From Poecilobothrus nobilitatus (lineage: Eukaryota > Arthropoda > Insecta > Diptera > Dolichopodidae), in assembly GCA_947095535.1 (NCBI GenBank), contig OX352772.1, positions 46,767,445 through 46,831,444 on the forward strand: a stretch of DNA of 64,000 nucleotides. Reading direction: 5' to 3'. How positions within the stretch are numbered: the first letter of the stretch is position 1; each line of letters opens with the position of its first letter. Of the stretch, positions 47,471-59,700 are shown piece after piece. The translations under genes and the position numbers were made by a program. The notes beneath the pieces are model-generated. The model saw nothing but the letters and a program-made list of their open reading frames with translations. It had not been told where the DNA came from and did no database searches.

Positions 47471-47931
47471 CTATTTCCCTAGGTTCTTGAGGAAAATTTT
47501 CGGCCTTAAACGTGTTATTAACGCATCTTTATTTAGGCTTTATTTTTCGATTATTTGAAAAAAGTTCTTTAAAAGCTATTCATTTTTTGTCAAACTGTTT
47601 TATTCTATTTTTTTTTTTTGGTGTTTGAAACAATTGAAAAAAAAAAAAATAAGGGAAAAAATTTGAACCGAATAAAAAAAAAAACTTAAAAATTGGATAT
47701 TTGAATTTTTTTTCCGACTCCTCATAACTCATGCTCATAACTTTTGAATGATCTTTATATAAATAGCGATACAGATATGACAAGACGAAGTGTAAAGTGT
47801 AGTGAAGTGTAAAGCTTTCTAACGGTGTCAGGTGTATCAAAGCTATTAATTAGTTAAAATATAAGCAAATCAAATTAAATCTTAAATAAAAAAACTTTAG
47901 GCCCCATTATCTCAAGAACCGAGGAATATAG
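47471..47931. mobile_element. Possible inverted-repeat element
   Basis: CTATTTCCCTAGGTTCTTGA at 47471 and its near-inverse CTCAAGAACCGAGGAATATA at 47911 are 440 bp apart, each next to a GGCC (TTTTCGGCC and TAGGCCCC). One pair of ends in a single copy is weak evidence. Confidence 0.4.
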
Positions 47932-49237
47932 ACCTGTCGTTACAGAACCTCTCCGTTTTCATTCCTTTTCGTATTAATAGGAAAATTAATAAAAGTGACT
48001 CTTAAATGGTGTTATATGATATGAACTTATAACTTTGTTTAAAATGCGACTAAAATTTTTTAAAGCATATTTACAATGTAATTTAAAATCAAGTCAAGAT
48101 TGATAAAAAATTTTTTTATTGATGTGATAACACTCAAATTTTTTTTTTTAATTCGAAAAATTCTTATTCCTATCCTTACGGGTTTGCTTTTTTCTTTTCT
48201 TTGTTTTTTTTTATCATATCAAAAAAAAATTTTTAAATTTAAAGTTAATCTAAGATAAGATAAAATAAAATTTTTTAATCAATTTCATACAATTTATACA
48301 TACACAAAAAATATTTCAAAATATAAATTTAAATTAATTAATAAAATAAACTTAGAATTTTGTTATAAATTTTGTATTAAAAATAGGACAACTAATCAGT
48401 AATCGGTTTTCTTTAGAAAATAAATCGATTTTAACGTTATCTTTAAAGTTTCTGCTATAAATGTGTATATTTAATATTCTTCTAAAGTATTTATTATAAA
48501 GTATATTCAGTCTGTTGGGTTTCACCTTGAGATTAAAATTTCATAGCAATAATCTTTGATGATTCTAACTCTAAAATTCTATAAAAACTTTATATTTAAT
48601 TTAAAGTATCCTGTATATGCATCATGCATCATCTAAAACAAATATCAAAATCGAAATATATGAAATAAATCTAATTAATGTAACTACTGCCAAAAATATC
48701 TAAAAAGACCGAGTCAGCCATATTTTAATATAAAGCAATTTTGTTCGAATGTTCGTTTTGAACGAATTTTTATAGAAAATTTAAAATATATTCACAATAT
48801 TTGACTTTATTCTAGTTAAATCCAAATCAAACAAAATGTTTTTATTGTTAAGAGTTTCTTGTCTAAACAGGAAGGAATTGAAGCTGCAGATATTTTTTAT
48901 TTTTGTTTTTTTTTTTTTCATAAAGAAAAACTCGCTTAAGAGTACATTCCGGATAAGTACCTTTTTCGCTTTAGAAACCAGAAATATTGACATTTTAAAA
49001 TTTTCTGAGAATTGCATACAAATATACTTACTTAAGTACTTCTCTTTTACCTAAACCTCTGTTCTCTTTACCTAAGTACTCTGTTTTTCAAAGCATAATA
49101 TTAAGTTTTTTAATCAAATTTTAATTTGAGAGATATTTACTTTCTGCCTCAAGAGACATCTACTTTCTGTAAGAAAATGTCATTAGTTATGAATAAGTAC
49201 GTACCATGAAGCAGTTAAACGGATTTAAAATAAGTAT
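47932..49237. other. AT-rich non-coding DNA
   Basis: No exon was recognised. Overlapping frames of 72 and 78 codons near 48781-49054 on opposite strands are low complexity. Confidence 0.4.
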
Positions 49238-49337
49238 CTTACTTGAAGCACTTATCCGAGTTCGGTTAAGTGCTTTGTTCGGATAATTGTTCAAAATTAC
49301 TAACATTTTTGTAAGAGCATTTAATCGGGTTTTACTG
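49238..49337. mobile_element. Right end of a pogo-like MITE
   Basis: CACTTATCCGAGTTCGG..GCTTTGTTCGGATAATTGTTCAAAATT and the terminal CGGGTTTTACTG-TA match the end of the 25042-25621 element. The left end was not identified with certainty. CCGGATAAGTACC near 48949 may belong to it. Confidence 0.6.
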
Positions 49338-49429
49338 TAGTCAAAAACTTATAAAAAATAGCAACTAATAGTTTTGTTTTTAGTGTATTAATTTTTTGAA
49401 TAGGAGGCATTGTACTAATTGATATATAG

Positions 49430-49695
49430 CTTTTAAAAAGTTCTGGTTGTTTGACGTTTTAAGATTGAAAAAATATTTAACATATTTTGATATAAACATG
49501 TGGAAATTGCTCTTTTTCTTATTTTGAGGGATTATGGCTCCGTAATCTGCGAAACTATACATCAAAAACATATTTTCACAATATGAGATGCAAGATCTAT
49601 TTATGGTTTAAATTTCATTGCTCTATCCTAAACGGTGTAAAAGTTTTGTTATCAGACGGACGGACCGAACAGAGTGAAATTAATAAGTAAAATTT
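49430..49695 (+). mobile_element. Dispersed family C, partial copy
   Basis: It retains GGATTATGGCTCCGTAATCT, CTAAACGGTGTAAAAGTTTTG and CAGACGGACGGACCGAACAG, AGTGAAATTAATAAG, in family order. Confidence 0.6.
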
Positions 49696-50314
49696 TTCGA
49701 TAATCCGCTAAAAAATTAGGATTTATATTACATCTGCCATTTATGACTCGTATTATTTTTACTTAATGAAGTCTTGAGCTTACGTGCAAGTAATTGCTTG
49801 ACTCTAGATCCGTAGTGCATCTTAAAAACATAGGAGAATCTATTCGATAACAGTAAGTTTGCTTAGATTTATTTCAGTATTATACCACAATATTCTGCAA
49901 GAAAGTCCTCCTAAATCTTGGATAAGATATTTCCGCGTTTTTCTTGACGGACTGGAACAGAGGAGTAGAATACTGAAGCAGAGAAATTGCTTCGCACTCT
50001 CCATATTAGGTTTTCTGGACTTGTTAATAATAGTAAATTTATCACATCCCAATAAAACAGGTTTCAAAATTTTGTTCAGTTATTTATATCAGAGAAAAAT
50101 AAAAACCCAATTAACTATAACTAGATTATGTGTATATAAATATAAACATAATAGTAGTTAGTAGGTATACTAAGTAGATAATTATAGGAATCATGTTTTT
50201 AGATTTTACACTATATAATTGAAAATCAGTAGTAACTCAGAGAAAATATTTATTTCGAAATAAAAAAAGAAAAGAAGTAATGACAAACGAAAGGTTTTCA
50301 AAAAAGCACATTTC
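49696..50314. other. Unclassified patch of higher complexity
   Basis: Overlapping frames of 100 codons (49859-50161, +) and 75 codons (49840-50067, -) have mixed composition, unlike the AT-rich surroundings. I cannot match either to a family, and neither has a convincing start or splice signal. An old transposon coding fragment is the likeliest explanation. Confidence 0.3.
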
Positions 50315-51130
50315 CAAAATTAAAAAATATTCCATAATTAGTTTTGAGTAAAGAGCACCTGATTATGTTGTGCACACCTAAATTGAATAAAATAAAATAA
50401 TAATATAAAAATTGAAAAAAATTGTTAGAAATATTTGTTAGAAAAAATTGAGGAAAAAAAACGGTCACACTTTCGTTTTTAAGGTAACCCTATATTATTA
50501 AGGAAAGTCGTTAATAGAAATAAAAATTTTGGAACTTTCATTTTTGTGTATTACTTTATAAAAAATTTGGACAGATGTTCAATTTACAGATGTTTAAAAA
50601 TAGGGAACTTTTTGTTTTTGACCCCTTATAGCTTCTAAACGGGGGAGACAACACAAAAATATTTTCTGAAATAACTCATACTTATTTTCAAAGATTTAAC
50701 ATCTCTCAAAAGTTTTTAACTTTAAGTTTGGAAGATAGAAGGGGTTAAGAATTTTGCAAAAATTGAGTTTCACATAACGGTAACTTAAAATAAGTACTGT
50801 ATGGCAAAAGTAAATATTTATTATTGTTATTATTCTAAAGGGAATAAAAGCAGCTATCGTTTGGAGTTTTTAGATTGAAGATATACCTTATTAGAACTGG
50901 TGTTATACAATTTAAATATAGGACTTTTTCGAACTTTGATGGGCTGTACCTTCATAACGAGTTAGTCTACAGAAAAAAGTTGTGCCATAAAATTTTTTTT
51001 TTTTTGCAAATGTCTATCTGTAGTTAAAATTTCATTCTTTTATTTCAAACGGTCTAGAACTTTTGAATATACCCGAATAGACAGACAACAGACAGACGGA
51101 TAGAGTGAGACTAATAGGCAAATTTTTTCC
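50315..51130 (+). mobile_element. Dispersed family C copy
   Basis: AATATTCCATAATTAGTTTT, GTAACCCTATATTATTAAGG, CAGATGTTCAATTTACAGAT, CTTCTAAACGGGGGAGACAA, GAAGATATACCTTATTAGAA, and the end phrase GACAGACGGATAGAGTGAGA, CTAATAGGC. Confidence 0.75.
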
Positions 51131-52930
51131 AAAAAAATGTGCTAAAAAGTGCGAAACAATAACAAAAATAAAATAAAAAATATGTGTGAACTTAATGATA
51201 ATGTGATAATGTGATAATGTAGGGTAGACTCATGTCATGTACAAAAGGTGCACAAATAATAAATTTAAAATACCAGTAGTATTAAAGTGTAGTATTAAGT
51301 AGTGATGTTTTTTTCTTTGCTCCACTTAATTACAAATCTTTGTTTATTTGTTTGTTTGTTTGTTCATAATTTACTTTATTCTTCGTAATTTACTTTGAAA
51401 GCTTGCTTTTGTTAATTATTAAATTATATCACAATTAAATAAAAATGAAAAAAAACCGTGAAAATTTAGATAAGTTCTATATTATAAACATTGTATTATT
51501 TTTAATTCTCAGGTCTGTAACAAAAAAAAAAAGTAAAAGTAAAAAAAATTAAGACGATGAGAAATAACCATATAATTACAACATTATTAATTTTTTTTTT
51601 TTTTTTAAATAATTTTTCCATGAACTCAATTTTTTTTTAAAAAAGTAGGGAAAAAAAACAAAAAAAAAAATTAAAAAAAGAATTTTTTAAATACTTTAAA
51701 AATTATTACAGGTAATTGCAGGTATAGTGTGTGTGATTTTCAAATTAACAAAAAAACTAAAAAAGATCATAAGTACTACCATACACATAAAAAATATTTA
51801 ACAATTTCTGTTTAAAATTTTGTGTACAAAAAGAAATCTTAGTGAAATCCGTGAAAATCTGTAATAAATACCATTGTTAAAAAATAATAAATTATTTTAA
51901 ATATAAAAAATACTTTATTAAGAAAAAAATCATTTATTTTTCAATTGAATTCGTAATTACGCAAATAAACGTATAAAAACTTTCCTTTCTGATTGAATAT
52001 TTCTTTCTGATAAGACTATAACTTTGTTGGAGGGGACAAACTGCTAATTAAAAATAATTGAGTATAGGTAGTAAATTTTGATAATATGTTTGAATATTAA
52101 AAGTTAATATGTGCCTTCTTTCTTTTTTTTTTTAAGTATTTCACCATCGTTTCTCTTTAATCAAATTAGAAGTTTTATAATATTTTTAATATCTTCAGGA
52201 TTATAATTTTATGAAACAACCTTACAATGAATTTTAAAATTTGTAAGTTTTTAAAACTGATCTGTGCTGAATCATACACAGTGTTATATTGTATAATTTA
52301 AAATCAAATTATTTTAATATCATTTTGTGGTATAGTTATATTAGTTATATAGTTATCTATCTCTAAGCGAATATCATGGATTACAAAGTTTTGCTTCTTT
52401 TTGTAATTTTCCTTATATTTTATTTTCTCGAATATTAAATTATTTTAACAATTTTACTTCTTTCCTTAGTCTGTTGTACTTTTTTGTACAATATGAAATG
52501 TTTTGATTATTGAAATATTACTATTATTTATCTATTTATGCACCATCTATTATCTAGTGCAAGAAATATTTTTGTTATGTATTTTGTTGTGCATACAACC
52601 CAATAATTTTTCGTATCTTTTAACTTTGTCACAAATTAAAACTGATTCCTATCTAAAGTTAAACTGTTTTTATTAGAAGGCAAAATTTTTTTATTTTTAG
52701 CTTTTTCTCAATAAACCGTATTTTTTTGTATATATACGGTTAGACTTTTTATCTTTATTATTTGAAATAAAACTTTTTTATATCAATCTTAATAATCATT
52801 ACAATAGATCATAGATTTTTCTATTCTTTATATCTCAAAAACGGTTAGAGATATAGAAAATGTTATTCGGTACTAATTATTTATAGGGCTTGAAAAGCTG
52901 TTTCGAAATACTTTATAAAAAGTAACCCAA
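51131..52930. other. AT-rich non-coding DNA
   Basis: GATAATGTGATAATGTGATA at about 51195 and a TTTG repeat (TTTGTTTATTTGTTTGTTTG, 51344) are small simple repeats. No exon is seen. Confidence 0.45.
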
Positions 52931-53202
52931 ACACAGAGTGTTTCAAAAGAAAATTGAGTTTAAATCATTTTGAACCTTCATAATTATGTAACTGGTGAGT
53001 ATATGGGGATCAACTAGTACACAAAAATTAAAGCTGAAAACTTACTCTACAAAATGAATTTTTTTTTTGATCTCTCTACTCATATCCTCATATCTCGAAA
53101 AGTGTCCACAATAGACCCCCCCGCACCTCCAGTGCAAGTTTTAATGCCACCAATCACTGAGTGCAGTGCGCGTACTTGAGTCGCGGACACCCTGTATATA
53201 TA
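52931..53202. mobile_element. MITE-like element ending GACACCCTGTATATA
   Basis: The left end ACACAGAGTGTTTCAAAAG and the inverse of the right end TATATACAGGGTGTCCGCG share the ACA(G)-GTGT-C core. The right portion (CCCCCCCGCACCTCCAGTGC, GTGCGCGTACTTGAGTCGCG) is strikingly GC-rich for this window, which suggests recent arrival. The CACCCTGTATA string also occurs at 16555 and 44803. Confidence 0.5.
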
Positions 53203-53533
53203 CTAAACATTCATATATTCTAATAAGTTCCAAACACGCTGTAATTAATCACATCTAAATTATGTTAGGTTCTTATATCACATTCTTCTTTTACTTGTTC
53301 TCTTTTCTTCATATAATTATTAAATTGAATAGGTAAATATTTTTTTCCCTCATTATGTCAGTTAATAATTATATAATCAATAATCAATCAGCTGACATAA
53401 TACTAAGTATCTAAAATAATTCGAGACACAGTTGAAAGGAGATTTTCGAAAGAAAAGAGATAAAATAATTTACATGGTATAAATTTAACTTAGTGGTCAA
53501 TTTAACAATGGTGTTAATTGGTGACATCTTCAA

Positions 53534-53716
53534 CCAAATTTTAGGTTAAATGTTTTTGTACACATAAATGACATGTTGTCAATTATAATTTAACAATAAT
53601 TGAGATAAATTGACAAAAGTTTACACCAAGAATAACAATGATTGACAATGTAATTGACAATGTAAAAACTTGTCACTTAGGTGTACAAAAATCTTTAACC
53701 TAAAATTATTTTTTGG
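53534..53716. mobile_element. MITE-like palindromic element (AATTTTAGGTTAAA ends)
   Basis: CCAAATTTTAGGTTAAATGT, TTTTGTACACATAAATGACA at the left is mirrored by TGTCACTTAGGTGTACAAAA, ATCTTTAACCTAAAATTATT at the right: about 40-bp arms with a few mismatches. Inside, TTGACAATGTAATTGACAAT repeats. Confidence 0.75.
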
Positions 53717-56473
53717 TTTTAGTATGGTTTCATTTAGCATTTTTTGAAATCCTTAAAATTAATGTAAATATTTTTAAAATAAAATAAGTGCTGTTGTTTT
53801 TTTGTGGTTGAAGAAGATTAAAACAAACAAAAAATAGGATAAATTAAAGATTTGGAAAATTAAAGAAAAATTAATAAAACATTTGGAACAAAAATCTTTT
53901 GGATATTGCTAAGAAAAATAAAATGATAATTTATTTTTAAAGTATAATTTCCAAAAGAATCGAATTAATATACTTATGTTTTATAAATTGAATATTTTTG
54001 AAAAGAGGTTTGAATGGGTTAAATAAAATTCTATAATAATTCTGTATCTCCATTTTTTTTTTTTTTAATATTTCACCAGTCATTTTGTCAATCCATAGTA
54101 AAGAACAGCTGTCAAAATTTTCTAAAATATTAATTAACTTCATTTTTTTTTTACCTCCTCGCAATCACTATATGCAACTAATGATAAGCTTTTGATACGC
54201 TAAAAGATACATATATTAACTAAAAATAAAAAAATTTTAGATAAAGTTATTTATAAAATTTAGTTTAATTGGTTTAATGAACTTTGTTAGTTTTTTTTTT
54301 ATACAATTTTTTGACAGTTAAAATAAATAATAGGTTATAGTTATATACCGATTTAATAACTTGACCTTGTGTAGAATAAATGAACCTTGATTAAATGTTT
54401 ATTTCAATATTTTGTAAATTATATTACAGTTTTAATATTAATTAATTTTAATTATTTCAAACTATATTGAATTGTTTGTTTATTATTTGGTTGTTTTGAG
54501 TTGTTTTCGCGCATATGTATATATTAAATATACATAATATGTATTTTGAAAAATTTTTTTCCCGCCATCATATTTTTAATGGATACTTAAACTTTGAATT
54601 TTCTGTATAGGTACTTCATGCTTATTTTTGCTTTTGTAATTTTGATGTCCGTCTTTTACTCATAGGATCCCATATAGACTAGTGATTACTAATTCGATGT
54701 GTTATCTCAGCATTATCAATATAAAAAAAACAGAATTTGTAACATTTATACATATTTATAAACAAACATTTACAACATATTACACAGCAAGTTAATCAGA
54801 AAATACGCATGTATATTGAAGAGTCATATATTGTTACCAATATATTATAAGAGTCATATATTGGTGTTCCAGTTGTACCTATACTAGAATTCCGTTTAAG
54901 CCCATCTAGGCGAAAATATTCAATATTAAAAATGAATTCATCTAATATTTTAATCAAAATGTTGCAGAGGAGGCGGTAAAATCTTAAGTCAATTACAAAA
55001 AAAATCGATGACTCCGTTAACTTCTTAAAAAAGCAAAAAAAATTTAAAGATATATGCATTATAAAAGTAAATAAATATTTTATGGTTGTAAAAAATTCAA
55101 AAAGTTCGTAAAAAATAAAAGATCTTTTTTAATTTTCAAATATTTCTCAATCAATTTAAACAAAATATAATAAATTTCTTTTAGAAATAAATAAGTTTAT
55201 TTGATCTACATAATAATTTATTTACTTTTTCTTTTGATTGCATATCATTTTCCTGACATCTGTTTAAATATTTTGAATTTTTTTTTATCAAATTAAAAAC
55301 ATTTTTATTACTAAATAAGTTTTTAAGTGACTAATTATCATTTCGTAATTTTTAGATACCCTATCAAACAAAGGGGAACATTTTTTTATCTGTCAAATAA
55401 CGATCAGTTGCAAAAGGTTAGAATTTTATATTGCCGTTGATCGACACCGACAACTGTCATTACAAATTATGAAATTTATTAATTTAAAGATTTTTGGAAC
55501 TGAGCATTCTAATAATTGTTATATTGTTTTAAATAATGGTAATATTAAATATCAAAATTTTTGCAACAACTGATCTTCATTTGACGTAAAAAAAAACAAA
55601 AAAAAAAAAAATCTAATACTGACAGATTATTAAAAAATTGAATCATGATAAATGTAACAAATCTAATTTACAGTTAATTTAAACATTATACCAGATGGTT
55701 TAAACGTTACTGTTATAAATAGAAATTAAAAGGACAATATCCTATAGATAAAAATAATAATTACAGTTAAGATGAATTTATTGAAGAAAATTTAGTACAA
55801 ACTTAATAAATATGTCAACATTTTGTTTATTGTTGTTACAGATCAGATCCTTCCCGAAAAAGTCGTCAAATGTTAAACTCGGTATTTGCTTTTTTTTGGG
55901 ATTGAAAATTATTGTTCGTGATGAAAACTCGCAAATTTTGATTTAATGACTATTTTTCCTAAAAATTTTTACATAACAGAATCGAAAAAATTGTTTATTT
56001 TCTTTTATATTATATTATTTGTAACAAACATTAAATTTTCTTTACAATGAGTAAAAGAAAATAATAATAAAAAAAAAAAAACACAAAAAAAAACATTTAA
56101 ATTTCCACTTTACTTAATTTTAATGAAAGGTGAATCGTGTCTTCATATACGACTTATTATGTTTGTTTTCTAAAGTAGAAGAAGATAAACATTGGGTTTT
56201 TTTTATTTAAAGTCTTTCAAATGCATTTTTTTTTTTTTCTTTTTACACAAAATATATATTTTTATTATTTTATGTGTTGCTCCACTCCAATTGAAGTTAA
56301 AAAAAAAGTTCAAGTTATTACAAAAATCTTGTTGTTCATTTCTTAAATTTCAATTTAATTAATATGATGCATATAATATATGTATATATATTTTTAAAAT
56401 TCATTAAAATTTTATTCTATTCATAACTATCATATTACATATAAATTAATTATTTTTATTTTTTTATTTTCAG
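53717..56473. other. AT-rich intronic DNA before the LRRFIP exons
   Basis: Minus-strand frames at 53937-54164 and 54796-55059 are unconvincing. The last bases are a long pyrimidine-rich stretch ending TTTTTATTTTCAG, the acceptor for 56474. Confidence 0.5.
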
Positions 56474-56794
56474 GCTGAAGCTAGACTGGCGGCACGACGT
56501 CAGGCTCGTGCTGAGGCACGAGAAATACGTATGCGTGAATTAGAAAGGCAACAAAAAGAAATGGATCAGAATGCTGATCGTGCATATGATATGCAAACAT
56601 CATCTGGTATTGATCCATTAGCAAGATCTCGTTTAACAATTGTTGGTAATCATGTTGGTAGTACAATTGTTGGTAATAATACAACACATTTAAGAACACC
56701 TGGTAGCGGTGGTTCAATGTCATCTAGACGTAGTAGTGAAGATTCATTAGAAGAAGAGGGTAGAAGTATACGTGATATTAGACATGAATTAAAA
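56474..56794 (+). CDS. Lrrfip2: LRRFIP exon a (AEARLAARR ... RHELK)
   Basis: Acceptor TTTTCAG, donor GTAAAT, phase 0 at both ends, 107 codons. Its 5' border falls just before AEARLAARR, so the upstream exon must supply only a short N-terminus. It is less AT-rich than its surroundings at the 5' end. Confidence 0.9.
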
Positions 56795-59700
56795 GTAAAT
56801 AAAAATAATATAAAATAAAATGAAATGAAAAAAAAAATAAAATAAAATGGTGCCCCGAAATAATACCCTAAGAAATAAGATCAAATTGGAATTATTTTTT
56901 TTTCGGCAGATAATTTAAAGTCGAAATAACTTTGAAACTTAAATAATGGCACGAACTTGAAAAAACGAAATAAAGTCGAAGTTTATTTTTATTAGAAAAA
57001 ACAAAATTTCTAGCTTGTAATTCAACATTATTATACAATGCCTCCAATTAAAACTTGTTTTATAATATTCAAAAATATTAAAACTGGATAATTTCTGTTA
57101 TTACACCTGACATGGTTCATTTAAATAAAAAATGATGGGGAATGAGTGGTTTATAACTTCCAGTAAAGAAATTATTTAAAGTCTGATTTTGTCCAATCAA
57201 AGCCAAATAATCTCTCATAAAGATATAATATATAAATATTTATTCTGAAAAAAAGCATTTAATTCTGATTTTGTAACCAATCATCCCTCCTAATTATTTT
57301 TCTTACATACATATTTTAACAACAAGGTATTTACCGTTTTCCAGAAAGCTTACCATAAATGATAAAATGTATTGGCTTTATAACAATTTGTTTAATATTA
57401 ACTCTTCTGGAAAGAAAGTAATATATCCCTATACTTACAAACATATTCATAGCCAATCCGCACCCAAGCCAAACATGTATTTTTAAAACCTTCCGAAAAA
57501 CAAGAAAGAAATTGTGAAGAACAAGTGTTTAAAAATAGAAAATTTCAGTTTGTGACCTCTTCCAGCTCTTAAACAGGGAGCGACACGAAAATATTTTCTG
57601 AAATGACTCATACTGATTTTCAAAGTTCTACTTCCTCTCAAAATTTCAAGCTTCAAAGTTAAACCGTTTGAAAGATAGAACGGGTTCAAATTTTTACAAA
57701 AATTGAGTTTTACATAACGGTATATTAAAATACCGCATGGCAAAGTCACATATTTATTTTATGTATATTTATAAAGTTTATCAGCAATTCAGCTATCGTT
57801 TGGCGTTTCCATATTGTAAAATATGCCTTATAGAAGGTCTATGCTATAACAATTTAAAAATAGGGCTTTTTCGAACTTTGTAGGACTATACCTCCGTAAT
57901 GCGTGGGACTACAGAAAAAACTTACTCCACAAAATTAGTTTTTTGACGATGCCAATCCGTGGTTAAAATTTTATTGCTTTAATAAACACAATATTTGGAA
58001 AATGGAAATAAGGCCGATTCGACTTTATACTTAAGCCGTGTTTAAAACCTAAAAAGCGTAAAATATTTTCTAACGCTAAAAATTTGAATAATAGATCAAA
58101 TCTATAAATTTGAATAAAATCTATAACTAAATAATAAAGATTAAACATATAACTTTTTTAATATTAAATAAAAACTGATAGTCTCTGTTGTCCTTTTTAG
58201 AGTTAAAACCGAATATAAAAAAAATTGAAAATTTGATTTTATTAATTATTTTTTGTTTGGTGTTATTTCTTCGGGCATTATTTCAATGATACCACAATAT
58301 TTTTAAATTTATATATATACATATTTGAATACATAGTTATATGTACCTATACAGCTTTTATTTAAATCACGCTTTTATTTAAAATTAAAATTATTGTTTT
58401 CTTTTTTTTTTTAAGGATCTTGAAGAACGTTTCCGTAAAGCAATGATAGCAAATGCCCAATTAGATAATGAAAGAACATCACATACGTATCAAATTGAAT
58501 TATTAAAAGATCAATTAGAAGAAAAAGGTGAAAAATATGCACAGCTACAACGTGAATATAAAGAAAAATCACGTGAAACTAATGCACTTAAACGTAATGT
58601 TGATAAATTAGAAGAAGAATTACGATTAGTTAAAGGTCAATTAGATGAACGTGATAATTTAATTAGTGAACAAGGTTTAGTTATTGTATTGATTGAAAAT
58701 GAAGATGGAACAGATGCTAAACGTGCTCTAGTCAGTGTTGAAAATGCACAACTTTTAGGTTCTGTACAAGGTTCTTTAGGTAATTATTTAATTAATTTGT
58801 TTGTTTTAACTATTAATAATAATGGGTATATAATGGATATAATAATATGTTAATTAATTTAAATAAAATTATTAATATTTTATAATATTGTTACTAAATT
58901 TATTATAAATTATGTATATAATAAATATATATATATAATTTATATAACTAAATTAAAATATAATTAGATGTTCGACTTAAAAAACTTACCGAAGAAAAAC
59001 ATCATTTACAAAAAGAAGTTCAAAAATTACAACAACAAGTCGATGAATTAAAATCACAAGGTAGAGGTAAAAGTTCTATGAATGGTCCATTAGGTATTGA
59101 TGATGAATATGAAGCTCAAAGTAAATATATTTTTTTTATTATTTATTTAATTCTTTTTAAATTTAATAATTTTAATTTTGTAGGAGAAGCCAATAAATTA
59201 ATATCTGAATATAAATATAAATTACAAAAAGCTGAACAAGAAATTGCTAGTCTACAAGCCAGTTTAGCTAGATCAGAAACACAAGTAATAAGATATAAAA
59301 GTACTGCTGAAGCAGCTGAAAAAGCTGAAGCTGAATTAAAAATTGAAAGAAGAAAATTACAAAGAGAGGTATGTATTTTCAAGATAATTATTTTTTATTT
59401 ATTTTTATTAAAATCTATATTAAATTATAATTAGATGGAGCTTTTAGTGTACCACTATATATAAAATCATAAAATTTTAATTCTTCTATTAATAAAATTA
59501 ATTAAAAAAGTAAAATCAAAAAAAAAAAAACAAAAAAATATTTTTAAACCTTATTTTCCAGCAATTAATTATTCACTTTTGGGATGAATGTCACTGCCAA
59601 TAAAATAAAATTCTAATTTTAAATAAATTAAGAAAGAAAAATTTTCCAATTATTATTTTATGTAAGAAAATTTTTATTGAGTGTCGGTTGATTGTTTTTC

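Noticed and set aside
49840..50161. Overlapping 75- and 100-codon genes
   Set aside because: Mixed composition is interesting, but there is no recognisable domain, start context or splice signal, and repeats flank both sides.
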